Positions 37,275 to 45,009 of a stretch of DNA of 64,000 bases are shown piece after piece (the stretch's first letter is position 1; every line of letters starts with the position of its first letter). The position numbers and the translations under genes are program-made. The notes beneath the pieces were generated by a model, which was not told the origin of the DNA, searched no databases, and saw only the letters and a list, made by a program, of their open reading frames with translations. Source of the stretch: CAWJKP01 sp963843465 (GTDB lineage: Bacteria; Planctomycetota; Planctomycetia; Pirellulales; Thermoguttaceae); contig CAWJKP010000001.1 in assembly GCA_963843465.1 (NCBI GenBank), positions 1,550,001 through 1,614,000 of the forward strand, in the 5' to 3' direction.

Positions 37275-37317
37275 GTAGGGTGGGACCAGGCCGCCTTGGC
37301 GGCCGCCGGCCCACCGA
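37275..37317. repeat. Dispersed palindromic repeat, partial copy
   Basis: GTAGGGTGGGACCAGGCCGC followed by CTTGGCGGCCGCCGGCCCACC matches in reverse complement the right half of the complete element at 62490-62577. It is flanked by GCGAGTG heptamers just after the coiled-coil stop codon. Confidence 0.85.
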
Positions 37318-37363
37318 CAGTCGCCAGTGGATGGGGGGGACAAGAGATAAAGGATGAGGGACG

Positions 37364-37738
37364 ATGGATGCTGACGGTCCCGGCCACGACGAGCCTGACG
37401 AGCCGGGACCGGTCACGCAAGAAGAGGCAGACCGGGATTTTCGCAGGAAAAGCGGCGAGTCCCGACGCGCATTCTTGCAGCGCTGTGGGGAAAACGTCCA
37501 GACTCGCTTGAAAGCGCTGGGGCTGCCTGTTACGATAAATCAGGCGGTCAAAACCAACAGCGTTTACCTGAAACACGCCGATTTCGAGGTGCGCATTACG
37601 GACCACGACCCCAAGCGAGGCACCCAACCCAATCGACCTGCGGGACCTCGTTACGTGTTGGAAGTGAAGGGAACCACGATCAGCGCAAGGGACCTCGCGG
37701 ACCTGCTTGTGAAAATCGTTGCAAGGCACGCCCCATGA
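37364..37738 (+). CDS. Hypothetical protein
   Basis: A 124-aa acidic, soluble protein ('EPGPVTQEEADRDFRRKSGE' then 'VYLKHADFEVRITDHDPKR'). It has a possible GAGGG ribosome site 4 nt before the ATG. No family recognised. It is followed by another small gene with an ATGA overlap, so the two are a translationally coupled pair. An in-frame shorter start is not obvious. Confidence 0.55.
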   Translation: MDADGPGHDEPDEPGPVTQEEADRDFRRKSGESRRAFLQRCGENVQTRLKALGLPVTINQAVKTNSVYLKHADFEVRITDHDPKRGTQPNRPAGPRYVLEVKGTTISARDLADLLVKIVARHAP

Positions 37739-38019
37739 CCCAACCACGTTGGATTATCGACGATACCAGCAAGCCCGGGCGCATCTTTTGCGAGCACACC
37801 CAACAGCCCCGATTGATCGGCGAATTGCTGCCGCCCGATCGACTGCCCAATAAAGGCATTGCCATTCCGGCGCCGGGCGTATGGTTGGCCAAGATCCGCT
37901 TTCTCGACGACGAGGAAAGCCACGTCTACGAAGAGCAGGACATGTACGACAGTCTAGCCGCCGCCCTGGAGGCCCACCAGGCCGCCAAAGTCCAAGCGCC
38001 GTCCAGTGCCGGGGGCTGA
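37735..38019 (+). CDS. Hypothetical protein, coupled to the preceding gene
   Basis: A 94-aa protein beginning at the ATGA overlap (37735). It contains 'RWIIDDTSKPGRIFCEHTQQ' and a mixed alpha/beta 'VWLAKIRFLDDEESHVYEEQ' segment. No domain recognised. The tight overlap with the 124-aa gene suggests the products act together; a toxin-antitoxin pair is conceivable but no family motif supports it. Confidence 0.55.
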   Translation: MTQPRWIIDDTSKPGRIFCEHTQQPRLIGELLPPDRLPNKGIAIPAPGVWLAKIRFLDDEESHVYEEQDMYDSLAAALEAHQAAKVQAPSSAGG

Positions 38020-38090
38020 AGCACTCCTCCGCCCCTCTCTGGGCTCTACGCTGGCTTTCCTCGGGCGACGGCGTCCGGCGGAGAAGACAT

Positions 38091-38204
38091 GAGAAGCTGT
38101 TTCAAGACCGGAGCGCAGCGACGGGCAAGAATGCCCATCCTACGGCCGCTGTAGGTTGGGCATTCCTGCCCGACAGTGGCTCCCTGGGTTTGAAAGAGCT
38201 TCTC
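38091..38204. repeat. Nested double inverted repeat between genes
   Basis: Outer arms 38091-38108 and 38187-38204 (GAGAAGCTGTTTCAAGACC type) enclose an inner pair 38122-38143 and 38151-38172 (CGGGCAAGAATGCCCATCC type, two mismatches). It lies between convergent genes ending at 38019 (+) and 38249 (-) and has no ORF. Confidence 0.82.
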
Positions 38205-38248
38205 AGGGATGAGGGACGCATTTTTTCGCCTTCATCCCTCATCCCTTC

Positions 38249-40222
38249 TCACTTGCCGCCGCCCCGCATCAGGCGATCGGCCGAGGGCAGCCAGACGGTG
38301 TAGGACGAGCCGGTCTGCCCCGCTTCGGCGAAACTGGTCCAGACCAGCGGCACGGGCCGAAGCACGGGTTTCCCGTGGGCGGCGTCCGGCGTGAGGCCCT
38401 GGCCGACGAAGATCTGGGGTGCCAAGCCTTTCTCGTCGCCGATCATGGAGATCGGAGGTGTGAAGGCCAGTTGACCAGCCTCTGACACTACCAATGTGGC
38501 GGGGCTGAGGGCCTGAGTGAGCTTGATCGTTCCGTCGCTTTCGGCGAGCGGAGTCACGCTCGTGGCGGAAAGGCCCGGGTTGAGCCGCTCGTCGAAGGCC
38601 AGCACCAGCGGACCGCGTTGGACGGCCACCTGGCCTTCGTTGCTATAGGTTCCCTTGACAAGCAGGGCCGGCATGTCGAACCGCAGCGCGACGCGATCGC
38701 CCGGCTTCCAGAGGCGGTCAATGCGGAGGTATTGGCCGGCCGTCGCGCCGGCAGCGACCGTCTCGTTGCGTAGGGCGGGCTTAAGCCCGCCACCACCGGA
38801 ACTGGCGGCGACCGCCTCGCCGTTGACGGTCGCTGTACAGATTGGACACCAACCGGGAATCCGGACTAGCAGGGCGAACTGGACCGGCTGCTGCGGATCG
38901 ACGGAGATTTCCACGGCCCCGTCCGCCGGGTAGCGTGTCTTCTGCACGAGCTTCACCGGCGTACCGGCAATCGACGCCTCGAGCGTGGACGGCTCATAGA
39001 AGTTGACTGCCACCGCGTCCTTGCCCAGCATGTAGGCGACGGTCGTCAGCAGGGAGATGCCCCGCGGGCCGCTGGAGGTGCAGCAGTTGATTTGATTCGT
39101 GTAGGGCTTCTTGCCCGCCAGGGGCGTGAAGTAGCAGAGCGCATCGCCGCTAGGCTTCTGGGCGGCCAGCAAGTGGTTGTAGGCCACGCGCTCGATGGTG
39201 TCGGCATACTTCGCCTCGCCGGTCAGGCGGAGCAACTGGATGGCAAGCTGCATCCAGGTGACCTGGGCGCAGTTTTCCGAGACGTCGCCCGTGTTGGGCA
39301 AGTGATGGGGATCCTGGAAGTGCTCGCCGAGGCTGGTCCCGCCGGTGAGGTACATCTGGTTCTCAACGATGTCGTCGTGGGCCAATACGCAGGTGTTCAG
39401 GAGCCGGCGTTCGCCCGTGGCGCGGTACAGCTCGCACAGCCCGACCAGGTTGGACATCATTTCGTAGGCCTTGCGATTGGCCGTCTTGGCCACGCTGTGG
39501 GTGGCCGTGAGCGAGGCGACGATCTTCGGCCCGTGGGGCTGGTCGTAAGCCTGGACGATGTAGCGGGCGAAATCGAGGTAGCGGGGCTCGCCGGTGGCGC
39601 GGTAGAGGAGCACCACGCCTTCCAGCACGCTGGTGGCCGCCATGCCCACGTGCTCGCCGGCGCGGATGATGTCGCGGCGTTTGGGACCGAAGGTTTGGAT
39701 CAGCAGGTCGCCGATGCGCCGGGCGGCGGCCAGGGCCTGGGCGTTGCCCGTGTATTGGTAGACGGTCACCAGTCCGATGAGGTTGTATTTGTGGGTCCAG
39801 ACGTCCCAGCCTCCCCAACGATGCGCCTCGGCATAGGTGCCGAGGTAGCCGTCGGGCTGCTGCGCGGCGACCAGGGCCGCGACGGCGTCGTCGATCCGTT
39901 TGCGCAGGGCCGGGTCGTGGGTGTAGGCCCAGGTGATCGACGCCGCGTGGAGCCACTTGCCGATGTGCTCGCCACTCCAGCCCTCCCGTTGGTTGTGGGT
40001 GGCGAAGGGGCGGAGCCGCGCATCGAGGTCCACGGTCAAAAGCCAATGGGACCGGTTGGCGTCGATCCGGCTGCCCAGCCAGCCGGCCAGGTGTAACTGG
40101 CCCGGTTGGACCGGCGAGAGCCGGTCGGCCACCTGGTCCGTTTCCTTGGCGGGCAGGATTCCCGCGGACAGCGCTCGGCAGGCCGACAAGAGCATTGCAA
40201 GGGCGATGATTCGCACGATCAT
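38249..40222 (-). CDS. GH127-family beta-L-arabinofuranosidase-like glycoside hydrolase
   Basis: A 657-aa exported enzyme (start ATG 40222) of glycoside hydrolase family 127 (DUF1680). An N-terminal signal with lipobox-like 'LLSAC' (residues 11-15) suggests a lipoprotein or a secreted protein. The (alpha/alpha)6 barrel includes 'THNQREGWSGEHIGKWLHAA'. The zinc-thiolate active site known from Bifidobacterium HypBA1 (Glu, Cys, Cys, Cys) is matched by E316-N-C318 ('SENCAQVTWM') and the Cys pair C380-C381 ('INCCTSSGPRG'). The C-terminal beta-sandwich follows. The enzyme would release L-arabinofuranose or related sugars from plant or algal glycans. An 18-bp palindrome is embedded in frame, and a heptamer run (CTTCATC type, 38230-38250) directly follows the stop codon. 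Confidence 0.85.
   Translation of the reverse strand: MIVRIIALAMLLSACRALSAGILPAKETDQVADRLSPVQPGQLHLAGWLGSRIDANRSHWLLTVDLDARLRPFATHNQREGWSGEHIGKWLHAASITWAYTHDPALRKRIDDAVAALVAAQQPDGYLGTYAEAHRWGGWDVWTHKYNLIGLVTVYQYTGNAQALAAARRIGDLLIQTFGPKRRDIIRAGEHVGMAATSVLEGVVLLYRATGEPRYLDFARYIVQAYDQPHGPKIVASLTATHSVAKTANRKAYEMMSNLVGLCELYRATGERRLLNTCVLAHDDIVENQMYLTGGTSLGEHFQDPHHLPNTGDVSENCAQVTWMQLAIQLLRLTGEAKYADTIERVAYNHLLAAQKPSGDALCYFTPLAGKKPYTNQINCCTSSGPRGISLLTTVAYMLGKDAVAVNFYEPSTLEASIAGTPVKLVQKTRYPADGAVEISVDPQQPVQFALLVRIPGWCPICTATVNGEAVAASSGGGGLKPALRNETVAAGATAGQYLRIDRLWKPGDRVALRFDMPALLVKGTYSNEGQVAVQRGPLVLAFDERLNPGLSATSVTPLAESDGTIKLTQALSPATLVVSEAGQLAFTPPISMIGDEKGLAPQIFVGQGLTPDAAHGKPVLRPVPLVWTSFAEAGQTGSSYTVWLPSADRLMRGGGK
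38774..38791. repeat. Perfect 18-bp palindrome inside the GH127 gene
   Basis: GGCGGGCTTAAGCCCGCC is fully self-complementary and encodes part of 'SGGGGLKPALRNE' in the C-terminal beta-sandwich region. It keeps the frame and appears inserted into a surface loop between 'VAASS' and 'ETVAAG'. Confidence 0.85.
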
Positions 40223-40361
40223 GACATAGTCCCCGGGTGTTGAAGGCAACCGTAGTGTTCTTCGGCCGATTCTCGCCTCGACGGCAGGTAGAATCAAGAC
40301 CCCGCAGCCGTTGACTGGCCTCAAGTCGTTGTATACCATCAGGTTGTCGTGAGGGATGACC

Positions 40362-40454
40362 ATGTCCACGTTAAGAATTCTCTTGGCCGAAATGTCCTAT
40401 CGGAAGGTCTCGGACTTCGAGAAGCGGATGGCGGCCGAGCTGCGGGAGCCGTAG
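40362..40454 (+). CDS. Short ORF overlapping the lpxB start
   Basis: ATG 40362 has GAGGG 6 nt upstream and opens a 30-aa peptide ('MSTLRILLAEMSYRKVSDFE' then 'KRMAAELREP'). Its TAG (40452-40454) overlaps the GTG of lpxB by one base (TAGTG). It could be a leader peptide that couples translation to lpxB, or the remnant of a larger gene; the sequence LRILLAEMSYRK resembles the start of some membrane proteins. Too short for firm assignment. Confidence 0.4.
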   Translation: MSTLRILLAEMSYRKVSDFEKRMAAELREP

Positions 40455-41659
40455 TGACTTCTGAGGCCAGACCGCTGACGATTTTCTTTTCCGCCGGTGA
40501 GCCCAGCGGCGACCTGCACGGGGCCAACCTGATCCGCCAGTTGCAGATGAAGCAGCCGCAGGTGCAGGCGGTAGGCTATGGCGGGCCGCTGATGGAGGCG
40601 GCCGGTGCCCGGTTGCACGCCGACTTGACAGAGCTGGCGGTGGTGGGATTCGGGCCGGTGTTGTCGATGCTGCACAAGTTCCGCCGCCTGATCGGCCGGG
40701 CGGATGAGTATTTTCGCCGCCAGCGGCCGGACGCGGTGGTGCTGATCGACTTTCCGGGCTTCAACTGGTGGATTGCCCGGCGCGCCAAGGCCCAAGGCAT
40801 TGCGGTCTTCTACTACGTGCCCCCGCAGATCTGGGCCTGGGCGCAGTGGCGGGCGAAGAAGATGCGGCGACTGGCGGACCACGTGCTTTGCACGCTCCCG
40901 TTTGAAGAGAAATGGCTGAGAGAGCAGGGTTGCAACGCGACCTTCGTCGGCCATCCCTTTTTCGACGAGGTCCGGCGGCAAACGCTCGATCCGGCTTTCC
41001 TGGAGGAATATCGGCGGCGTGGCGGCCCCTTGGTGACGATTCTGCCCGGCTCGCGGACGCAGGAGGTCAAGATGAACCTGCAAACGTTCCTGCGGGCGGC
41101 CGCCCAGATCCGCCGCTGCGTGCCGAAAACGCGTTTTGCGATCGCCTCGTTCAAGAACTCCCAGGCGGAGCTGGCCCGGCAGGCGGTGGCCTCAAGCGGC
41201 CTGGAAATCAAGGTTCACGTCGGCCGCACGCCGGAGCTGATCCACCTGGCCGAAGTCTGCATGGCCGTATCCGGGTCGGTTTCGCTGGAGCTGCTCTACC
41301 AGGCCAAGCCGACGGTGATCCTCTACCGCGTCAGCCCGTTGATGTACTTCCTCCAGAGCGTCTTCCGCAAGGTGAAATACATCACGCTGGTCAACCTGTT
41401 GAACGCCGACGAGTTGTTTCCCCGCGACCTCAGGCCCTTCGATCCCCAGCAGGAGGACGCCGACCGGGTGCTCTTTCCCGAGTACGTGACCTGCAAGGAC
41501 CGCTCGCCGCAGATTGCGGCCCATCTGATCGGCTGGTTGAGCGACGCGGAAGCCCGGCAAGAGCGGGTCGAGGCCTTGGCGCAGCTCAGGGACAAGGTCG
41601 GCCATGCCGGGGCTTCCAGCCGCGCCGCGGACTATATCCTGAAGACGCTCGTACCCTGA
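40454..41659 (+). CDS. lpxB: Lipid-A-disaccharide synthase
   Basis: A 401-aa GT19 glycosyltransferase that joins lipid X and UDP-2,3-diacylglucosamine into the lipid A disaccharide at the inner membrane. The GTG at 40454 puts the conserved 'LTIFFSAGEPSGDLHGANLI' at the N-terminus. Other family motifs are 'DAVVLIDFPGFNWWIARRAK', 'YYVPPQIWAWAQWRAKKMRR', 'CTLPFEEKWLREQG' and 'VTILPGSRTQEV', with 'MAVSGSVSLELLYQAKP' in the donor-binding C-terminal domain. No other lpx gene is nearby. Its presence supports a lipid A-containing outer membrane, as now accepted for planctomycetes. Confidence 0.93.
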   Translation: MTSEARPLTIFFSAGEPSGDLHGANLIRQLQMKQPQVQAVGYGGPLMEAAGARLHADLTELAVVGFGPVLSMLHKFRRLIGRADEYFRRQRPDAVVLIDFPGFNWWIARRAKAQGIAVFYYVPPQIWAWAQWRAKKMRRLADHVLCTLPFEEKWLREQGCNATFVGHPFFDEVRRQTLDPAFLEEYRRRGGPLVTILPGSRTQEVKMNLQTFLRAAAQIRRCVPKTRFAIASFKNSQAELARQAVASSGLEIKVHVGRTPELIHLAEVCMAVSGSVSLELLYQAKPTVILYRVSPLMYFLQSVFRKVKYITLVNLLNADELFPRDLRPFDPQQEDADRVLFPEYVTCKDRSPQIAAHLIGWLSDAEARQERVEALAQLRDKVGHAGASSRAADYILKTLVP

Positions 41660-41681
41660 AGAGCCCCAAAGAGGAGATGCC

Positions 41682-42425
41682 GTGTATCCAGGCGAGCCCG
41701 AACGTTCTTCCGGAGACCTGAATTTCTCGCTTTTCGGCTTCCCGGTTCGCATTCACCCCATGTTCTGGCTGGTGAGCGCGGTGATGGGCTGGTCGGCCGA
41801 CTTGAAGCATCTGGTGGCTTGGGTTCTGGCCGTCTTCGTGGCGATCCTGGTACACGAGTTGGGGCACGCTTTGGTGATGAGGTCTTTTGGATTTCGCCCC
41901 TGGATCACGCTTCATGGGTTTGGCGGGCTGACCTCGCGCTCCGGCGGCGGATTCTACCGCGGAGGCGGCGAAAGCAGCCTGGCGCAGGTCATGATCTGTG
42001 CGGCCGGGCCGGGCGCGGGCTTCCTCTTGGCCTTCGCGGTGGCGTTTCTGTTGTCGATCACCGGGCACGAAGTCTACAGGGGATTGTTTGCCGGCTTCCT
42101 TCCCTATGTCCTCGTTGTGGGCCAGGTCGGTTCCGGTCCGTTGACGGACTTCATCGACTCGCTGCTGTTGGTCAGCGTCTTTTGGGGAGCCATCAACCTG
42201 CTGCCCATCTACCCGCTGGACGGCGGCCAGATCGCCCGCGCAATCATCATGCGGCTCAATTGGCGCGAAGGGCTGCAGCTTTCCCTGGTGATTTCGCTGG
42301 TAGTCGCCGGCGCAATGGCGCTGGTCAGCTTCTTCAAATTCGGCGACACGTTCATGGGGATCTTCTTTCTCTATCTTGCCTTCGTTAGCTATACGTCGCT
42401 GGGAAGCACGATGGGAAGAGGATGA
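41682..42425 (+). CDS. Site-2 protease family (M50) membrane metalloprotease
   Basis: A 247-aa polytopic protein with GTG start at 41682, 22 nt after lpxB. It carries the intramembrane zinc motif 'HELGH' (residues 58-62) within a membrane helix ('AVFVAILVHELGHALVM') and the second M50 signature 'NLLPIYPLDGGQIARAI' near residues 175-192, containing the metal-binding Asp. Four to six membrane helices are predicted by eye. It resembles the compact SpoIVFB/rhomboid-like M50 group without PDZ or CBS domain, so the substrate is not predictable. Confidence 0.88.
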   Translation: MYPGEPERSSGDLNFSLFGFPVRIHPMFWLVSAVMGWSADLKHLVAWVLAVFVAILVHELGHALVMRSFGFRPWITLHGFGGLTSRSGGGFYRGGGESSLAQVMICAAGPGAGFLLAFAVAFLLSITGHEVYRGLFAGFLPYVLVVGQVGSGPLTDFIDSLLLVSVFWGAINLLPIYPLDGGQIARAIIMRLNWREGLQLSLVISLVVAGAMALVSFFKFGDTFMGIFFLYLAFVSYTSLGSTMGRG

Positions 42426-42768
42426 TCTTCTCTCAAGCGTGTAGCGTGCACGACAACGTTCGCGGCGCTGACCAGTGCGTCTCTCGGAGTCGCGCCGAAG
42501 CGAAAGGGGAAATATTTTTCAGATTTGTTAAGAAAAGTGTTCAATTGGCTCTTGAATTTTTTTCCAAACCCAGTACAAATAGTTGCAACGGGGTCGTGCT
42601 ATCACACAAGCTGACCTCTCCGAAGGCAGGGACAAGAAGCTTTGCCGGAGGAGATTACTAGGACGGTAACTGGTTCTCTTGTTAAGGGCGAGCACCTGCG
42701 GGTGGCCTTCAAGCGTTTTGAAGAACCGGAGCAGGACTCGCCGCGAACCCTTGGACGGAGGCATAAAA
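42426..42768. other. AT-rich intergenic region with possible promoter before the lysine-rich gene
   Basis: This 343-nt gap is clearly more AT-rich than its surroundings (run TTGAATTTTTTTCCAAACCC at 42552). TTGAAT (42552-42557) and TACAAA (42574-42579) at 16-nt spacing could form a promoter for the gene at 42769. A 79-residue ORF across the first part (42422-42661) lacks protein-like features. No repeat or RNA gene is recognised. Confidence 0.4.
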
Positions 42769-42861
42769 GTGCCCAAGAAGAAAGCTGCGAAGAAGGCGAC
42801 CAAGAAGGTGGCCAAGAAGAAGGCCGCTAAGAAGCGCGCCAAGAAGAAGGCGAAGAGGTAG
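42769..42861 (+). CDS. 30-residue lysine/alanine-rich histone H1-like peptide
   Basis: The GTG 42769 is chosen because GGAGG lies 7 nt upstream. The product 'VPKKKAAKKATKKVAKKKAA' plus ten more residues has 16 Lys and 2 Arg in 30 residues, built from AAKK/KKAAKK repeats like the C-terminal tails of bacterial histone H1 homologues (HctB, AlgP). It probably binds nucleic acid non-specifically and may compact DNA, which would fit the condensed nucleoids of planctomycetes. An upstream ATG in frame (42679) would add 30 unrelated residues and lacks a ribosome site. The gene is followed by a hairpin terminator. Confidence 0.6.
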   Translation: MPKKKAAKKATKKVAKKKAAKKRAKKKAKR

Positions 42862-43040
42862 GCCGTCCGGGCCTCTCTTGCACGGTTCGGCCGATGCCAC
42901 GCTGTGCGGCCAAGGCCAAGCTGTGCGGTCCTTGTCACGCCGTGTGACGCAGTGCCTGTCGAGCGAAGGTCGACGGGCCCATGACTGGGCTGATGCGAAA
43001 CAGCCCGGTAAGACCCAACTTCGCGGATTCCGACGAGAAA

Positions 43041-43080
43041 GGGCCGCTGGGGAATCGTCTTCTCAGCGGCCCTAAGTCTT
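43041..43080. terminator. Intrinsic terminator-like hairpin
   Basis: GGGCCGCTG (43041-43049) pairs perfectly with CAGCGGCCC (43064-43072), leaving a 14-nt loop, and is followed by TAAGTCTTTT. It could end transcription of the lysine-rich gene, and possibly of the convergent mrp gene on the other strand. Confidence 0.65.
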
Positions 43081-43106
43081 TTGGTAGTAAACGCTTGCTG
43101 CCGCAT

Positions 43107-43171
43107 ACTAGCCCGACGCGCAAGCGGGATGGAATCGCAACGAGTTGCCCTCGCTTGCGCTTCGGGCTTGT
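43107..43171. repeat. Palindromic repeat, copy A (ACTAGCCCGA family)
   Basis: Arms 43107-43128 and 43148-43171 (ACTAGCCCGACGCGCAAGCG and its inverse, imperfect) are a degenerate copy of the perfect element at 44881-44944. It sits between the terminator and the end of mrp. Confidence 0.85.
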
Positions 43172-43193
43172 GTGAGTCCCTGAATGATGCCAC

Positions 43194-44267
43194 TCAGCCG
43201 AGCACGGAAAGCGTCGGCAGCGGCGGCTTCTGGCGGTGGCGGACCGCCAGGCCCTTGACGAGGTTGTAGCCCAGGGCCTCCAGGTATGGCGCCGAGTTCT
43301 CGTCGTCGAAACCGGCCACCACCCGGCCTTCGTCGCCGTAGATCCGCAACTGCGTATCGAGCGGCACCTCGCCCAGGAACGGCACGCCCAGCTCCGCGGC
43401 CTTCTTACGGGCGCCGCCGGAGCCGAAGATGTCGTGGCGGGCATGACATTGCGGGCAGATGAAGTGGCTCATGTTCTCCACCATCCCCAACACGTCGATG
43501 TTCACCTTGCGGAACATGGCGATTGCCTTCACCGCGTCCAGCAGCGCCACGTCCTGGGGCGTGCAGACCACGATGGCCCCGGTGAGCGGCAAGAGCTGCG
43601 AAAGCGTCAAGGCAATATCGCCCGTGCCCGGCGGCAAGTCGATGATCAAGTAGTCCAGCGATCCCCAATCGGTATCGCGGAGAAACTGGGTAATGGCCCC
43701 GTGGAGCATGGGACCGCGCCAGACCACGGCCTCGCCGGGCGGGACCAGGAAGCCCATCGACATCACCGTCAACCCATCGACCATCACCGGCTGGATGCGA
43801 TTGTTCAACACCCGCGGACGCTCCGACGAGCCGATCAGGTGCGGGATGCTGGGGCCGTAAACGTCGGCGTCCATCAGGCCCACTTGGCATCCGGCCCGGG
43901 TCAGCCCATAGGCCAAACTGGCGGCGATGGTGCTCTTGCCGACTCCGCCCTTGCCCGAGCCGACGGCGATCACGCTCTTGGCCGCCAGGCCGATCTCGCC
44001 TATTTTCTCCGCCGGCCGCTCGTGCCGCACGACGTGTACCGTGACTTCCCCGACCTGCGGCAGCTTCGCCTTGATTGCCTCGGCCAGCTCCTGCCGGGTC
44101 TCGTTCCAGAGCGGCGCCGAGTAGCTGGTCAGCCCGAGATCCACGGTCACCGAATCGCCCTGCACGGCGATGCGATGGATCTGCCCTAGGACTCCGATCC
44201 CGCGGCCGGTTTCGGGATCGGGGAAATCCGCAAGTACTCGTTGTACGCTCTCTTCGGTCAATTTCAT
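43194..44267 (-). CDS. mrp: Mrp/ApbC-family P-loop iron-sulfur carrier ATPase
   Basis: A 357-aa protein with an N-terminal MIP18-like (DUF59) domain (residues 1-85, 'VLADFPDPETGRGIGVLGQI') and a ParA/MinD-type ATPase domain. The deviant Walker A 'SGKGGVGKST' is at 104-113, followed by 'MDADVYGPSIPHLIG', 'YLIIDLPPGTGDIALTLSQL' and the cysteine pair 'FICPQCHARHDIFG' that holds a bridging Fe-S cluster. It loads Fe-S clusters onto target proteins in the cytoplasm. Transcribed with the receiver-like gene upstream (3 nt gap). Confidence 0.93.
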   Translation of the reverse strand: MKLTEESVQRVLADFPDPETGRGIGVLGQIHRIAVQGDSVTVDLGLTSYSAPLWNETRQELAEAIKAKLPQVGEVTVHVVRHERPAEKIGEIGLAAKSVIAVGSGKGGVGKSTIAASLAYGLTRAGCQVGLMDADVYGPSIPHLIGSSERPRVLNNRIQPVMVDGLTVMSMGFLVPPGEAVVWRGPMLHGAITQFLRDTDWGSLDYLIIDLPPGTGDIALTLSQLLPLTGAIVVCTPQDVALLDAVKAIAMFRKVNIDVLGMVENMSHFICPQCHARHDIFGSGGARKKAAELGVPFLGEVPLDTQLRIYGDEGRVVAGFDDENSAPYLEALGYNLVKGLAVRHRQKPPLPTLSVLG

Positions 44268-44268
44268 C

Positions 44269-44310
44269 GTTCATCCCTCTGCCTTCATCCTTGCTCCTTC
44301 CGCCTTCCAG
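44269..44310. repeat. Heptamer array at the end of one gene and start of the next
   Basis: Six tandem 7-bp units (GTTCATC, CCTCTGC, CTTCATC, CTTGCTC, CTTCCGC, CTTCCAG) encode the C-terminal tail 'PWKAEGARMKAEG' of the receiver-like protein and end at the mrp start codon. Same CTTCATC family as at 38230-38250. Confidence 0.85.
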
Positions 44311-44780
44311 GGCAGCGCGGCCCAGATCTCCTCGGCCGGGCTCAACTGCGGCTGGGGAACCGCTTCGAGGTGGCGGCGGGCCGTGCGAATCAGTCCGGCC
44401 AATTGCCGCGGCGAGGTGAGGAAATGAACCGCACCCGCTTCGCGCAACAGCCGCTCGGCCGCCGCCAACTCCCGTCCGGCGACGACCGCCAAACGAGCCC
44501 AGGGATAATCGCCACGGATCCGGGCCAAAAACCCCAGCAATCCCTCCAAGCCGGCGCGGGTCAGTTGGATTACCAGGAAACTCGCCGGGTGTTCGTCGAG
44601 AAGCTGCCGACACTGCTCGAGGCTCCGCGTCTCATGGATGCGGATCGGCCAGGTCCCCGCTTCCCGGCGCAATCCCACGGCCCAGGACAAGCCCGGCTCA
44701 CAGACGATGAACTTTGCCGGCCAGGCGCGTAGGACCGGCAGCCGACCATCGGCAGTTGGTGAAGCAGCTTCTGTTGTCAT
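44271..44780 (-). CDS. Receiver-like hypothetical protein
   Basis: A 169-aa protein (ATG 44780; an in-frame start at 44807 is possible). The order of predicted strands and helices ('AKFIVCEPGLSWAVGLRREA', 'ASFLVIQLTRAGLEGLLGFL', 'ARLAVVAGRELAAAERLLRE', 'GAVHFLTSP') follows a CheY-like receiver, but the phospho-accepting Asp and the acidic pair are not evident. It is therefore probably a pseudo-receiver. The neighbouring degenerate sigma-54-type regulator makes a shared regulatory role plausible. The C-terminal 13 residues are derived from the heptamer array. Confidence 0.6.
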   Translation of the reverse strand: MTTEAASPTADGRLPVLRAWPAKFIVCEPGLSWAVGLRREAGTWPIRIHETRSLEQCRQLLDEHPASFLVIQLTRAGLEGLLGFLARIRGDYPWARLAVVAGRELAAAERLLREAGAVHFLTSPRQLAGLIRTARRHLEAVPQPQLSPAEEIWAALPWKAEGARMKAEG

Positions 44781-44880
44781 GGTAGACTCCCGCGGGGTCG
44801 GAGACAAGATGTAGGGTGGGCTTATGGGTTTTTACGGTCAAGTGCGGCAATGGCACCGCCCCGAATGGTTCATCGCGGCA

Positions 44881-44944
44881 CACTAGCCCGAAGCGCAAGC
44901 GAGGGAGGCACAACGTTTTCCCTCGCTTGCGCTTCGGGCTAGTG
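44881..44944. repeat. Perfect 25-bp inverted repeat, copy B (ACTAGCCCGA family)
   Basis: Arms 44881-44905 and 44920-44944 (CACTAGCCCGAAGCGCAAGC type) are exactly complementary with a 14-nt loop. Same family as 43107-43171, 1.8 kb away. It lies in the gap between the receiver-like gene and the regulator gene. Confidence 0.92.
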
Positions 44945-45009
44945 TTCCCTGCGTATCCCGGTCTTGTTTGTCAAAACGCATCCGTTGGAAGCCATGCTTC
45001 GGGCGCTTC

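Noticed and set aside
42422..42661. 79-codon ORF after the M50 protease
   Set aside because: No ribosome site, no protein-like pattern, and it covers the AT-rich promoter-like region.
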